The notes under the pieces were generated by a model, which was not told where the DNA came from, searched no databases, and was given only the letters and a program-made list of their open reading frames with translations. Below are positions 53,479-62,245 of a stretch of DNA of 64,000 nt, piece by piece. Position numbers and translations under genes: made by a program. Location: the NCBI GenBank assembly GCA_910577925.1, contig CAJTOI010000004.1:62001-126000 (forward strand), in the 5' to 3' direction. Numbering within the stretch: the stretch's first letter is position 1; each line of letters starts with the position of its first letter. Source of the stretch: an uncultured Roseburia sp. (GTDB lineage Bacteria; Bacillota; Clostridia; Lachnospirales; Lachnospiraceae).

Positions 53479-53620
53479 TCAGATACCAAATCCTCGCCGA
53501 TAATTTCCTCTATTTCCTGTTTTGCGCAAATAATATTTGACCAAATGATAACCGCAAGCATATCCCGATTTCCATGGTAATCCATAAATCAGTCTCCTTT
53601 CCCGGCTGTCCTGTCGCTCT
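53479..53620 (-). pseudogene. Possible DUF2268-like gene remnant
   Basis: One minus frame reads GLPWKSGYACGYHLVKYYL and then RKTGN before an early stop. This recalls the C-terminal end of DUF2268 proteins (predicted zinc proteases), but the upstream part has no sign of the protease domain. No convincing gene start is seen. It is offered as a decayed fragment, with low confidence. Confidence 0.3.
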
Positions 53621-53698
53621 GTCCGAATCAAACTGCCATTTCCTTTGCGGTAACAGCGTAGCATATTTTAATCCCGCCTTCCGCCTCACGCATTTTTA

Positions 53699-53783
53699 TA
53701 AAAAAACATGAGCCGATACAGAGAAACTTCCGCAAAAAACATTATCGTTTTGCGGAAATCCCCTGATATCAGCTCATTTTTCA
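53699..53783 (-). terminator. Nested-hairpin terminator after fprA
   Basis: An outer stem (ATGAGCTGATA with TATCGGCTCAT on the minus strand) encloses an inner stem (TTCCGCAAAA with TTTTGCGGAA); a long T run follows. This is more elaborate than usual and ends the fprA transcript 35-120 bp past its stop. Confidence 0.7.
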
Positions 53784-53817
53784 AGAATCCTTTTGTATTC
53801 TTAGGATACGATGTACG

Positions 53818-54993
53818 TTATTTCGCCTGCTTTACCAGCGCATCCGCCAGCGCCTGCATCCCGGCTTCATTCTCCGCTTTCATCACCGATTTAATCGTCA
53901 CCGTCGGCTCCAGCACCGTCACATCCTTCATGCCCTCAAGCATCTCGCGCATTTTCTTTGCCGCCATCGGTCCCCAGGAACCGTTCTCAATCAGCCCGAC
54001 CGTCCGCTTCTGATAATTCTTTGCCTTGAGGTGACTGAGGAAATCCTCCATGCACGGGAACAGTCCGGCATCATACGTCGCGCAGGCCAGCACCATGCGG
54101 TCATAGCGGAACGCATCCTCTACCGCTTCTGCCATATCATCCCGGGAGAGATCCGCAACTGACACCTTCTCTGCGCCGGCATCGCGCAGCATCTGTGCAA
54201 AATGCTCCGCCGCAGCCGCCGTATTTCCGTGGATGGACGCATAGGCAACAAAGATGCCTTTGCTCTCCGGCTCATATTTGCTCCAGATATCGTAAAGACC
54301 GATATAATAGTCGAGATTTTCCTTTAAAATCGGCCCGTGCAGCGGACAGATCATCGATATATCCAGCGCGGCCGCCTTTTTCAGCAGCGCCTGCACCTGC
54401 ACGCCGTATTTTCCGCAGATATTAAAATAATATCTTCTCGCCTCGCAGGCCCAGTCCTCCTCTGTATCAAGCGCGCCGAACTTTCCGAACCCGTCGGCGG
54501 AGAAAAGAATCTTTTCCTTCTTCTCATATTCCACCATAACCTCCGGCCAGTGCACCATCGGCGCCATTGCAAACACAAGCGTATGCTCGCCGAGAGAAAG
54601 CTCGTCTCCTTCCTTTACGACAACACACCGCTCCCCGGCCAGCTCCATCTCGAAAAACTGCGGAAGCATCGCAAACGTCTTCGCGTTTCCGACGATTTTC
54701 GCCTCGGGATACCGCTCAAGAAAATTCTGAATATTCGCCGCGTGATCCGGCTCAAGGTGAGATACCACAAGATAATCCGGCTTCCGTTCCCCGAGTACCT
54801 CTGCGACATTCGCAAACCACTGCTCGCTCACACGGCGGTCCGCGGTATCCATCACCGCGATTTTCTCATCCAAAATCACATACGAATTGTAGGAAACTCC
54901 GTTCGGAACCACATACTGACTCTCAAACAAGTCGATCTCATGGTCATCTACTCCCACATACTTTACGGCATCGCTAATCACAATCTCACTCAT
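53818..54993 (-). CDS. fprA: Flavodiiron protein (A-type flavoprotein)
   Basis: A 391-residue cytosolic oxygen or nitric-oxide reductase of anaerobes. The N-terminal metallo-beta-lactamase-like domain has HLEPDH and MVHWPE with the diiron ligands, SADGFGKF, and PLHGPI. A flavodoxin domain follows from about residue 250 (VAYASIHGNTAAAA for FMN binding, ACATYDAGLFP). The ATG at 54993 has AGGAGG upstream; an in-frame upstream start would overrun this ribosome site. It is a single gene with its own terminator; the oxygen detoxification role is known for the family. Confidence 0.94.
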   Translation of the reverse strand: MSEIVISDAVKYVGVDDHEIDLFESQYVVPNGVSYNSYVILDEKIAVMDTADRRVSEQWFANVAEVLGERKPDYLVVSHLEPDHAANIQNFLERYPEAKIVGNAKTFAMLPQFFEMELAGERCVVVKEGDELSLGEHTLVFAMAPMVHWPEVMVEYEKKEKILFSADGFGKFGALDTEEDWACEARRYYFNICGKYGVQVQALLKKAAALDISMICPLHGPILKENLDYYIGLYDIWSKYEPESKGIFVAYASIHGNTAAAAEHFAQMLRDAGAEKVSVADLSRDDMAEAVEDAFRYDRMVLACATYDAGLFPCMEDFLSHLKAKNYQKRTVGLIENGSWGPMAAKKMREMLEGMKDVTVLEPTVTIKSVMKAENEAGMQALADALVKQAK

Positions 54994-55045
54994 TTTTTCC
55001 TCCTGTTGTTCATCTGACAAATTCTATATTGTGCAAAATTTATTT

Positions 55046-57616
55046 TCAGGCCAGTCTCCCGCAGCACTGCTTATACTTTTTGCCGCTGCCGCACGGACAG
55101 GGAGCATTCGGATACACCTTTGCAGACTCCCTCTTTTTCGGCGCGTTCGGCGCGGAATCGTCTTTATTGGTCCCCGTCACCTTCGCCACCTGTTCACGCT
55201 CCACCTTCTGCTCAATCTTCACATGATAAAGCAGACGCACGGTGTCCTCCTGAATGTTGGCGATCATGTCGTCAAACATGTCAAAGCCCGACATTTTGTA
55301 TTCCACCAGCGGATCCCGCTGTCCGTAAGACTGCAGGCCGATTCCCTGGCGCAGCTGGTCCATATCATCGATATGATCCATCCACTTGCGGTCAATCACC
55401 TTGAGCAGCACCACGCGCTCTAATTCTCTGAACTGCTCCGGCTCCGGGAACTCCGTCTCCTTCGCCTCATAAAGCTTCACGGCGCGCTCCTTCAGCAGGT
55501 GCTTTAATTCTTTGTTGTTTTTCACGCTGTCCACATCCGCCGCAGACACCGGCTTGATCGGAATAATCGGAATCAGCAGCTGATTCAGCTCGTTCAGATC
55601 CCATTCATCTTTATCGATATCCGCAGAGATACAGGTATCCACGCTGTTTTCGACGCGGTCCGTGATCATCTTAAAAATGACATCCCGCATGCTCTCGCCG
55701 TTTAACACCCGCAGACGCTCCGCGTAGATAATCTCACGCTGGTCGTTCATCACCTGGTCGTATTCGAGCAGGTTCTTACGGATTCCGAAGTTATTGCCCT
55801 CAATCTTCGTCTGCGCCTTCTCGATGGCAGATGTCAGCATTTTGTGCTGGATCTGCTCATTCTCCGGAACGCCGAGCGCATTAAACATATCCATGAGGCG
55901 CTCGGAGCCGAACAGACGCATTAGATCGTCCTCCAGCGAAATATAGAACTGGGACTCGCCCGGGTCTCCCTGGCGTCCCGAACGTCCGCGCAGCTGATTG
56001 TCGATACGTCTGGACTCGTGGCGCTCCGTACCGATAATTTTCAGACCGCCCGCCTCGCGCGCATCGTCGTCCAGCTTGATATCGGTACCTCGTCCTGCCA
56101 TGTTCGTCGCAATCGTAACCGCACCGTGCTGCCCGGCTCCCGCGACAATCTCCGCCTCAAGCTCGTGGAACTTCGCATTCAGCACCGTGTGCTTGATTCC
56201 CGCTTTCTTCAGAAGCCCGCTGATAATCTCCGATGTCTCGATCGTGATCGTACCCACAAGCACCGGCTGCCCTTTCTCATGTGCCTCCTTGACCGCATCC
56301 ACCACGGCGTGATATTTTTCCTTTTTGGTCTTATATACGACGTCCTGCAAATCCTCGCGGACAACCGGCCGGTTCGTCGGAATCTCGACAACATCCATTC
56401 CGTAAATGTCGCGGAACTCTTTCTCCTCCGTCAGCGCCGTACCGGTCATGCCGGCTTTTTTCTCGAATTTGTTGAAGAAATTCTGGAACGTAATCGTCGC
56501 AAGCGTCTTGCTCTCACGCTTTACCTTCACATGCTCTTTCGCCTCGATCGCCTGATGCAGCCCGTCGGAATAGCGGCGTCCCGGCATAATACGCCCGGTA
56601 AACTCATCGACGATCAGCACTTCGTCATCCTTTACGACATAGTCCTGGTCGCGGAACATCAGATTGTGGGCGCGCAGCGCAAGAATGATATTGTGCTGGA
56701 TCTCAAGATTCTCCTGATCCGCCAGATTCTCAATCTTAAAAAACTGCTCGACCCGCTTCACGCCTTCCTGGGTCAGGTTTACGACCTTGTCCTTCTCGTT
56801 TACCACGAAATCGCCGGTCTCCTCCTGCTCGATTCCCATGATGGCATCCATCTTCGAGTACTCCGGCACATCCTCGCCCCGTGTCAGCTGACGGGCAAGA
56901 ATGTCACATGCCTCGTAAAGTCGTGTCGACTTGCCGCTCTGGCCGGAAATGATCAGCGGCGTACGCGCCTCGTCAATCAGAACCGAGTCAACCTCGTCGA
57001 TAATCGCATAGTGAAGCCCCCGCTGCACCAGCTGTTCTTTATAGATCACCATGTTATCGCGCAGGTAGTCAAATCCCAGCTCGTTGTTCGTAACATAGGT
57101 AATATCGCAGTTATACGCATCTCTCCGCTCGTCGTTATTCATCGCATTCAGCACAACGCCGACCGAAAGGCCGAGAAACTCGTGTACCTTTCCCATCCAC
57201 TCCGCATCACGCTTTGCCAGATAGTCGTTGACCGTCACGACGCAGACTCCCTTTCCCTCCAGCGCATTCAGGTATGCCGGAAGTGTGGAAACCAGCGTCT
57301 TACCCTCGCCGGTACGCATCTCCGCGATACGTCCCTGGTGAAGGATAATCCCGCCGATAATCTGTACGCGGTAATGCTCCATGCCGAGCACCCGCTTCGC
57401 CGCCTCCCGCACCGTCGCGTATGCCTCCGGAAGAAGCTCGTCTAAAGACGCCCCCTTTTCAAACCGCTCTTTATATTCTTTGGTTTTGCCTTTTAATTCC
57501 TCATCGGAAAGTGCTGCCATCGCGTCCTTATAGGACTCTACCTTGTCAACAATCGGATAAATTCTCTTTAATTCCCGCTCACTGTGAGTTCCGAAGATTT
57601 TAGTCAATGCACTCAT
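55046..57616 (-). CDS. secA: Preprotein translocase ATPase SecA
   Basis: An 856-residue motor that drives proteins through SecYEG. Walker A MRTGEGKTLVS, Walker B VDSVLIDEARTPL, and the second helicase domain (TNMAGRGTDIKL, GRSGRQGDPG) are intact. The C-terminus ends in a zinc-binding CPCGSGKKYKQCC tail. AGGAGC precedes the ATG, and a sigma-A promoter lies at 57738-57766. It is probably transcribed alone; the next gene, fprA, follows 52 nt later and may share some transcription. Confidence 0.98.
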   Translation of the reverse strand: MSALTKIFGTHSERELKRIYPIVDKVESYKDAMAALSDEELKGKTKEYKERFEKGASLDELLPEAYATVREAAKRVLGMEHYRVQIIGGIILHQGRIAEMRTGEGKTLVSTLPAYLNALEGKGVCVVTVNDYLAKRDAEWMGKVHEFLGLSVGVVLNAMNNDERRDAYNCDITYVTNNELGFDYLRDNMVIYKEQLVQRGLHYAIIDEVDSVLIDEARTPLIISGQSGKSTRLYEACDILARQLTRGEDVPEYSKMDAIMGIEQEETGDFVVNEKDKVVNLTQEGVKRVEQFFKIENLADQENLEIQHNIILALRAHNLMFRDQDYVVKDDEVLIVDEFTGRIMPGRRYSDGLHQAIEAKEHVKVKRESKTLATITFQNFFNKFEKKAGMTGTALTEEKEFRDIYGMDVVEIPTNRPVVREDLQDVVYKTKKEKYHAVVDAVKEAHEKGQPVLVGTITIETSEIISGLLKKAGIKHTVLNAKFHELEAEIVAGAGQHGAVTIATNMAGRGTDIKLDDDAREAGGLKIIGTERHESRRIDNQLRGRSGRQGDPGESQFYISLEDDLMRLFGSERLMDMFNALGVPENEQIQHKMLTSAIEKAQTKIEGNNFGIRKNLLEYDQVMNDQREIIYAERLRVLNGESMRDVIFKMITDRVENSVDTCISADIDKDEWDLNELNQLLIPIIPIKPVSAADVDSVKNNKELKHLLKERAVKLYEAKETEFPEPEQFRELERVVLLKVIDRKWMDHIDDMDQLRQGIGLQSYGQRDPLVEYKMSGFDMFDDMIANIQEDTVRLLYHVKIEQKVEREQVAKVTGTNKDDSAPNAPKKRESAKVYPNAPCPCGSGKKYKQCCGRLA

Positions 57617-57737
57617 AAAAGCTCCTATCTGTGTCTGCTCCTGCCGCAGAGCAGTTCTTTAAGGGCAGGACAGCGCACCGCCCGCCTTTTTCACCGCAGG
57701 ATTCTGCCGTCCGGGCAAAACCTCGCATAATAGTGAC

Positions 57738-57766
57738 ATTGTAGCACTTTTCCCCCGGCGGCACAA
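57738..57766 (-). promoter_or_regulatory. Sigma-A promoter for secA
   Basis: Minus-strand TTGTGC, a 17-bp spacer and TACAAT lie about 120 bp upstream of the secA start. Confidence 0.68.
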
Positions 57767-57799
57767 CTGTAATAACCGCAAACGTTTGTAAATTTTTTA

Positions 57800-58480
57800 T
57801 TAATAGCCGCCGCTCTTTCGAAAAATCATCCGCTCCGATATTCCGGTCTTCGTATTCTTCACATACACATAAACCGCCGCGCTGTATCTGCCGTTCAGAG
57901 TAATCTTTTTTGAAAACGTGCTTTTATTTACGCGGTATGTTTTGCATCCTCCCCCGCTGTAAACCGACACGCCGGTTATCTTCCACCCTTTTTTGACCTT
58001 GATGCTCAGCGTCTGCCGCTCAATATGCTTCTCCTGACGGTATTCGTTATTCTTGTTGAACTTGCCGGTAAATGTCTGTTTTCCGATTTTGAAGCTGTCA
58101 AACGGATTGACGTATTTCTTAACGGTCAGCTTTGTCGAAATCTTCGTCCCCCTGACCTTACAGGAGATCACGGACGTAAGCGCCCTGTCTCCGAAATAAA
58201 CGGCGACATAGCCGTTTCCGGCCACGGCCTTGACCTTTTTATTGCTGCTCTTTAAATTTTTAATCTCGGACTTTTCCGTGCAGCCGGCAATTGACAGCAC
58301 CGCGTAATACCGGGAATAATTGTCGCCCGGCTTATAGGTCACCGTCGGGTTTTTCACGACAAAATACGGCTTGACGGCTGCCTGCACCCTGGCCGCGCTC
58401 TGCGGCAGCGCATTTACGGCCGTCAGAATAACCGCCGTCATCAGAAAAAGCGTGACTCCCTTTTTGATTCCTTTTCTCAT
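57800..58480 (-). CDS. Secreted protein of unknown function
   Basis: A 226-residue protein with a signal peptide (about residues 1-34: positive MRKGIKKG, hydrophobic core, SAARVQA before the predicted cleavage). The mature part is basic and beta-rich, with a Ser/Lys-rich KSSNKKVKAVAGNGYVAVYF section similar in feel to Ig-like or BIG2-type repeats, but no clear family. No wall-anchor signal is seen. ATG at 58480 follows GGGAG by 8 nt. It diverges from the TSCPD gene across a perfect palindrome that overlaps its promoter. Confidence 0.75.
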   Translation of the reverse strand: MRKGIKKGVTLFLMTAVILTAVNALPQSAARVQAAVKPYFVVKNPTVTYKPGDNYSRYYAVLSIAGCTEKSEIKNLKSSNKKVKAVAGNGYVAVYFGDRALTSVISCKVRGTKISTKLTVKKYVNPFDSFKIGKQTFTGKFNKNNEYRQEKHIERQTLSIKVKKGWKITGVSVYSGGGCKTYRVNKSTFSKKITLNGRYSAAVYVYVKNTKTGISERMIFRKSGGY

Positions 58481-58544
58481 AGCGTTCTCCCTCACTGCTG
58501 CGTTGATTCGAACCACTTACATTATAATCCTCCTGTTCTTTTCG

Positions 58545-58609
58545 CAAAATAGTACCTTGGTACTATTTTGTCAAAGAACCTTGAAACCGCGGGGCACAGC
58601 GTATATACT
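58545..58609. promoter_or_regulatory. Divergent promoters with 26-bp palindromic operator
   Basis: CAAAATAGTACC, TT, then GGTACTATTTTG form a perfect palindrome at 58545-58570. The minus promoter (TTGACA at 58569-58574, 17-bp spacer, TATTTT at 58546-58551) lies over it, and the plus promoter (TTGAAA 58581-58586, 17-bp spacer, TATACT 58604-58609) starts 10 bp beyond it. One bound dimer could control both genes. Confidence 0.75.
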
Positions 58610-58641
58610 TCTTAATATATATAAACAAAAAGGAGGCTTCT

Positions 58642-58902
58642 ATGACATACACATACAGAACAAAAGGGACCTGTTCCTCTCTGATCGAACTCGAACTTGA
58701 CGGAAACGTCGTGCACAACGTGAAGTTCACCGGCGGCTGCAACGGCAATCTGCAGGCGATTCCGAAGCTTGTGGAGGGTCTTACGGTCGAGCAGGTTGAG
58801 GAGAAGATTTCAGGCATCTCCTGCAACGGCCGCGGCACTTCCTGCGGAGACCAGCTCGCACGCGCCTGCCGCGCCGCTCTCGAGGCGTCGAAAAACGCGT
58901 AA
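58642..58902 (+). CDS. TIGR03905-like TSCPD domain protein
   Basis: An 86-residue protein made of one TSCPD domain, the zinc-binding-like module also found at the end of some ribonucleotide reductases. It contains TKGTCSSLIELELDG, FTGGCNGNL and CNGRGTSCGDQLARA, giving three Cys positions. Stand-alone TSCPD proteins of this length are widespread in Firmicutes; their role is unknown. AAAGGAGG precedes the ATG. The gene is transcribed divergently from the secreted-protein gene. Confidence 0.85.
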   Translation: MTYTYRTKGTCSSLIELELDGNVVHNVKFTGGCNGNLQAIPKLVEGLTVEQVEEKISGISCNGRGTSCGDQLARACRAALEASKNA

Positions 58903-58924
58903 AAAGAATCTGCATTTACAGACA

Positions 58925-58951
58925 GGCGGGCCGCAATACATGCGGCCCGCC
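58925..58951. terminator. GC-rich hairpin between converging genes
   Basis: GGCGGGCCGCA and TGCGGCCCGCC form an 11-bp perfect stem with a 5-nt loop. Neither flank has a long T run, so it may act as a bidirectional but weak terminator, or stabilise mRNA ends. Confidence 0.6.
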
Positions 58952-58970
58952 GTCTTCCTAAAATTCCGTC

Positions 58971-59558
58971 TCAGGGGTTCTGCAGAATCGGCTGAATCTG
59001 TTTTCCCTGCAGTGCCGCCTCGATCGTATCCGGCAGCAGCTCGAGCTTCGCAATCATCGAGTTTGGCTTACTCTTATAATTGTCCTGCCCAAACGGCACA
59101 AAATAAATATTTTTCATATTCATCAGCATACCGATATTTTTAAAGCCGGCTCCGAGTGCATCGTTCGTCGAAATTGCAATCACCAGCGGTTTTCCGTTCC
59201 TCATATGGGCCTTTGTCGCCATCAGCACCGGCGTGTCGGTGATCCCGTTGCACAGCTTTGCGGCCGTATTTCCGGTACAGGGCGCGATAACCATCACATC
59301 CAGAAAGTTATTCGGTCCGATCGGCTCCGCCGCACAGATGGTGCGGATTCCCTCATTTCCCGTAATCTCGCAGATTCCGTCCACATACTCTTTTGCGCTT
59401 CCGAACCGCGTATCACACGATTGGGCATTAAAAGAAAAAATCGGCACGACATTCGCTCCCAGATCGCAGAGCCTCTGTATTTCCTTTCGCGCTTTTGCAA
59501 AAGTACAGAAGGAGCCGGTAATGCCGAGGCCGATGTTGTAATTTGAAAAATCCATCAA
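58971..59558 (-). CDS. spoVFB: Dipicolinate synthase subunit B
   Basis: A 195-residue flavoprotein-fold subunit that, with subunit A, makes dipicolinic acid, the calcium chelator of the spore core. The N-terminal GLGITGSFCTFAKA and the central PCTGNTAAKLCNGITDTPV and MATKAHMRN segments are typical of the DpaB/UbiX-like fold. It overlaps subunit A by 4 nt (ATGA). Its presence indicates a spore-forming organism that uses the SpoVF route. Confidence 0.95.
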   Translation of the reverse strand: MMDFSNYNIGLGITGSFCTFAKARKEIQRLCDLGANVVPIFSFNAQSCDTRFGSAKEYVDGICEITGNEGIRTICAAEPIGPNNFLDVMVIAPCTGNTAAKLCNGITDTPVLMATKAHMRNGKPLVIAISTNDALGAGFKNIGMLMNMKNIYFVPFGQDNYKSKPNSMIAKLELLPDTIEAALQGKQIQPILQNP

Positions 59559-60397
59559 ACGCCCTCCTCCCTGCTCACAAACCGGTCAATTGCCCGGTCC
59601 AATATATAAGCGCTCTCCTTCGGCGCATATTTCCCCGGAAGCCCGAGCGACAGATCTGCCCGTATTCCGTATTCTTTCGCACATTCAAAATCCGTTCCGC
59701 CCGGGGCAGACGCGATATCGAGGATATAGGCATCTCTCGGAAGCTCCCGAATGATGCTGCGGGTAATCACGGGCGCCGGCGCCGTGTTGACCAGCATTGC
59801 CGCTCCCATGGCCTCCTCCGGCCCGAACGCGAAATCCACCGCGTAAAAGCCTTCCTTTTTTGCCGCTTTGCGCACTTCCCTTCGGCGGGCCAATACCGTC
59901 ACGCGCGCCCCCAGCGCCATCAGCCGTTCCGCAATCGCTTTCCCGCAAAATCCGTAGCCGGACACAATAATCTTTGCTTCGTCTATATTGTAAGGACTTT
60001 TATTTACCAACTCGGCAATGACGCCCTCGGCCGTCGCCACCGCATTTTCCTCCGTCACAATCTCGTCTTCCATAAAATCGAGATAGTGGATATCCCTCCG
60101 TTTGAGGAGCTCCATCTGTTCCGCGGAAAAGCAGCCGCCCAGCACCAGCGTGCCGTTTGTCAGATTTTTGTTTAATATATCGTTCAGGATTCCCTGCTCT
60201 GGAACCTTAGACACCGGAATCGGCAGGATCAGAACATCCGCCTCTTTCAAAAACTCCTTCAATTTCTCGAGTTGTCCCAGGACTGTCTTATTGTTTCTGA
60301 TATCCAGGCAGCGCACGCTCCGGCCTTTTTTCGTCAATATCTCGGCCAGATACACCTGACGCATGTCACTGATTAGAAGTATGGTCTGTTTACTCAT
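59555..60397 (-). CDS. spoVFA: Dipicolinate synthase subunit A
   Basis: A 280-residue oxidoreductase-fold subunit with an N-terminal domain and a C-terminal NAD-binding domain (SGYGFCGKAIAERLMALGA, then VTVLARRREV). It works with subunit B on dihydrodipicolinate in the mother cell. ATG at 60397 follows AAGGGAG by 8 nt; an earlier GTG at 60406 is less likely. A sigma-K-like promoter lies at 60418-60444. Its neighbour aspartokinase feeds the same pathway, as in the B. subtilis spoVF operon. Confidence 0.95.
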   Translation of the reverse strand: MSKQTILLISDMRQVYLAEILTKKGRSVRCLDIRNNKTVLGQLEKLKEFLKEADVLILPIPVSKVPEQGILNDILNKNLTNGTLVLGGCFSAEQMELLKRRDIHYLDFMEDEIVTEENAVATAEGVIAELVNKSPYNIDEAKIIVSGYGFCGKAIAERLMALGARVTVLARRREVRKAAKKEGFYAVDFAFGPEEAMGAAMLVNTAPAPVITRSIIRELPRDAYILDIASAPGGTDFECAKEYGIRADLSLGLPGKYAPKESAYILDRAIDRFVSREEGV

Positions 60398-60417
60398 ACA
60401 CTGCACTCCCTTCCATT

Positions 60418-60444
60418 TATTATATGAAGCGAATGATACGGCGT
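60418..60444 (-). promoter_or_regulatory. Candidate sigma-K-type promoter for spoVFA
   Basis: Minus-strand CATATAATA fits the sigma-K -10 (CATA, three bases, TA), and AC lies 16 bp upstream as in the sigma-K -35. The distance to the ATG is about 21 nt. In B. subtilis the spoVF operon is sigma-K dependent, which supports the reading. Confidence 0.5.
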
Positions 60445-60556
60445 TCTGCCGTTTGCTTTTGATTTCCGGATTTTTATATTTTTCTGAATATTTTAATTAT
60501 TTGAAATTATATACAAAATTTAAGAATCATATTTTGACTTTTTTTCAAAATAACGC

Positions 60557-60585
60557 TTGACTTTTGTATTTTTATCTGATAATAT
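60557..60585 (+). promoter_or_regulatory. Sigma-A promoter for the candidate RNA
   Basis: TTGACT, a 17-bp spacer and TAATAT on the plus strand; only minus-strand coding genes flank it, so it serves the RNA that follows. Confidence 0.75.
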
Positions 60586-60591
60586 AAAATC

Positions 60592-60894
60592 AACAAAAAC
60601 AAAGAAAGAGAGGTACAGACCACCGAAAACTGAATCGCATTCGATTTCTCATTCGACAGTGCGTAGCGCGTGACATTCCAAATCATGGAACACAGAAGTC
60701 AGTATCAGATGAGCATCTCAGATATGATACGATTTCACCGGTCACACCCGAGTAAGATACGACGGCGGAAGAGAAATGGAAGAAGTCCAAAAGGAACTGG
60801 CACCTTCGAGCCAGAATAAAAGAAAGGGGTATGGTCCCATGGACGAAATAGTTTAAAAGGCGGCATTGAAAAATGATTTCAATGTCGCCTTTTT
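60592..60894 (+). ncRNA. Unidentified structured RNA of about 300 nt
   Basis: A strong promoter, a terminator and complementary ends delimit this transcript. AAACTGAATCG (starting about 60624) pairs with CGAAATAGTTT (60844-60854) apart from two A-A mismatches, closing a large structure. Inside are hairpins such as CTGGC/GCCAG (about 60797-60814), GTATCA/TGATAC (about 60702-60730) and GAATCG/CGATTTC. No plausible coding frame with a ribosome site is seen. It is not obviously tmRNA, RNase P, SRP or a common riboswitch. Confidence 0.65.
60859..60894. terminator. Strong terminator shared by the RNA and lysC
   Basis: GGCGGCATTGAAA (60859-60871) pairs over 13 positions with TTTCAATGTCGCC (60877-60889), followed by T on the plus strand; the A run on the other side gives T for the minus strand, 15 bp past the aspartokinase stop. 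Confidence 0.92.
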
Positions 60895-60908
60895 CATGTT
60901 CGCTGCAA

Positions 60909-62228
60909 TTACAGCTGTGTCTCCACAAAAATATCATAAATTGCGCGAATCGCATTCTCAAAATCCGCGTTGCTGACCCCGATGATAATATTGAGCTCCG
61001 AGGAGCCCTGATCGATCATTTTCACATTGATATTGGCATGTGCCAGCGCGGAAAAAATTCTTCCTGCCGTTCCTCTGGTCGCGCGCATCCCGCGTCCCAC
61101 CACCGCTATCAATGCCAGATCGCCCTCCAGCTCAATGCTGTCCGGCTCCGCAAGGCGATGGATGGCCGAGATCACGGCCTGCTCTTTGCCCTCAAACTCG
61201 GGCTGATGCACAAACACGGTCATTGTGTCAATGCCGGAGGGAATGTGCTCAAAAGAAATCTCATTCTCCTCAAAAGCCGCCAGAACCTTTCTCCCGAAAC
61301 CGACCTCCGCATTCATCATATCCTTGTCGATATTGACCGAAACAAATCCCTTTTTGCCGGCGATTCCGGTAATCGTATATTTCGACTGCTGGCAGGTGCT
61401 CTCCACAATCCAGGTTCCCTCGTCCTCCGGAGCATTGGTATTGCGGATATTAATCGGTATGCCGGCTTTGCGCACCGGAAATACGGCCTCCTCGTGCAGC
61501 ACACTCGCCCCCATATAGGACAGCTCCCGCAGTTCACGATAAGTGATTGTCTTAATCGGCTTCGGATTCCTGATAATCCGCGGGTCCGCGATCAGGAAAC
61601 CGGACACATCCGTCCAGTTCTCATAGCAGGCCGCATGCACGGCCCTCGAAACGATAGAACCCGTAATATCCGAACCGCCTCTTGAAAACGTCTTGATGCT
61701 GCCGTCCGGCATGGAGCCGTAAAATCCCGGCACAACCGCGCGCTCCTCCTTCGCCAGACGCTCGGACAGCGCGCGGTTGGTCTTATCCGCGTCAAAGTTT
61801 CCGTTCTCGTCAAAGAAAATGACTTCCGCGGCGTCCACAAACGCATACCCGAGATAACATGCCATCACCATACCGTTCAGGTATTCGCCGCGCGACGCGG
61901 CATAGTCGACGCCCGCTCCGTTTTTTAAATTCTGCGTGATCTTTTTAAACTCTTCTTCCAGAGAAAGCTTTAGATTCAAACCATTGATAATTGTGTCATA
62001 ACGGTCTTTGATCTTCATCAGGGGCACACGGAAATCCTCCTCCGCCTCCACCAGCTCATAGCACGCATACAGCATATCCGTGACCTTAGAATCCTTCGCG
62101 TTACGTTTTCCCGGGGCACTCGGCACCACATATCTCCTGTCTTTGTCCGCATGTATGATTTTTCCTACTTTTGCGAACTGTTCCGCACTTGCCAGTGAAC
62201 TGCCGCCGAATTTCACAACTTTAATCAT
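60909..62228 (-). CDS. lysC: Aspartate kinase
   Basis: A 439-residue enzyme for the first step from aspartate to lysine, threonine, methionine and diaminopimelate. The N-terminal VVKFGGSSLAS is the kinase signature, FSRGGSDITGS and ADPRII follow, and two ACT domains fill the C-terminal 150 residues (FVSVNIDKDMMNAEVGF; LALIAVVGRGMRATRG). ATG at 62228 has GGAGGAG upstream; an earlier in-frame start would include the promoter. The adjacent dipicolinate genes draw on its product, but it has its own sigma-A promoter. Confidence 0.95.
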   Translation of the reverse strand: MIKVVKFGGSSLASAEQFAKVGKIIHADKDRRYVVPSAPGKRNAKDSKVTDMLYACYELVEAEEDFRVPLMKIKDRYDTIINGLNLKLSLEEEFKKITQNLKNGAGVDYAASRGEYLNGMVMACYLGYAFVDAAEVIFFDENGNFDADKTNRALSERLAKEERAVVPGFYGSMPDGSIKTFSRGGSDITGSIVSRAVHAACYENWTDVSGFLIADPRIIRNPKPIKTITYRELRELSYMGASVLHEEAVFPVRKAGIPINIRNTNAPEDEGTWIVESTCQQSKYTITGIAGKKGFVSVNIDKDMMNAEVGFGRKVLAAFEENEISFEHIPSGIDTMTVFVHQPEFEGKEQAVISAIHRLAEPDSIELEGDLALIAVVGRGMRATRGTAGRIFSALAHANINVKMIDQGSSELNIIIGVSNADFENAIRAIYDIFVETQL

Positions 62229-62245
62229 TTTCTTCCGCTCCTCCG

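Noticed and set aside
56018..57445. A 475-codon plus-strand open frame opposite secA
   Set aside because: It mirrors the codon structure of secA, has no ribosome site and resembles no family.
60592..60894. A T-box or other riboswitch
   Set aside because: No gene lies downstream on the plus strand and the T-box GGUGG element is absent; the terminator ends the transcript.
60683..60961. A 92-codon minus-strand frame between lysC and spoVFA
   Set aside because: It crosses the terminator and the lysC end and lacks a ribosome site.
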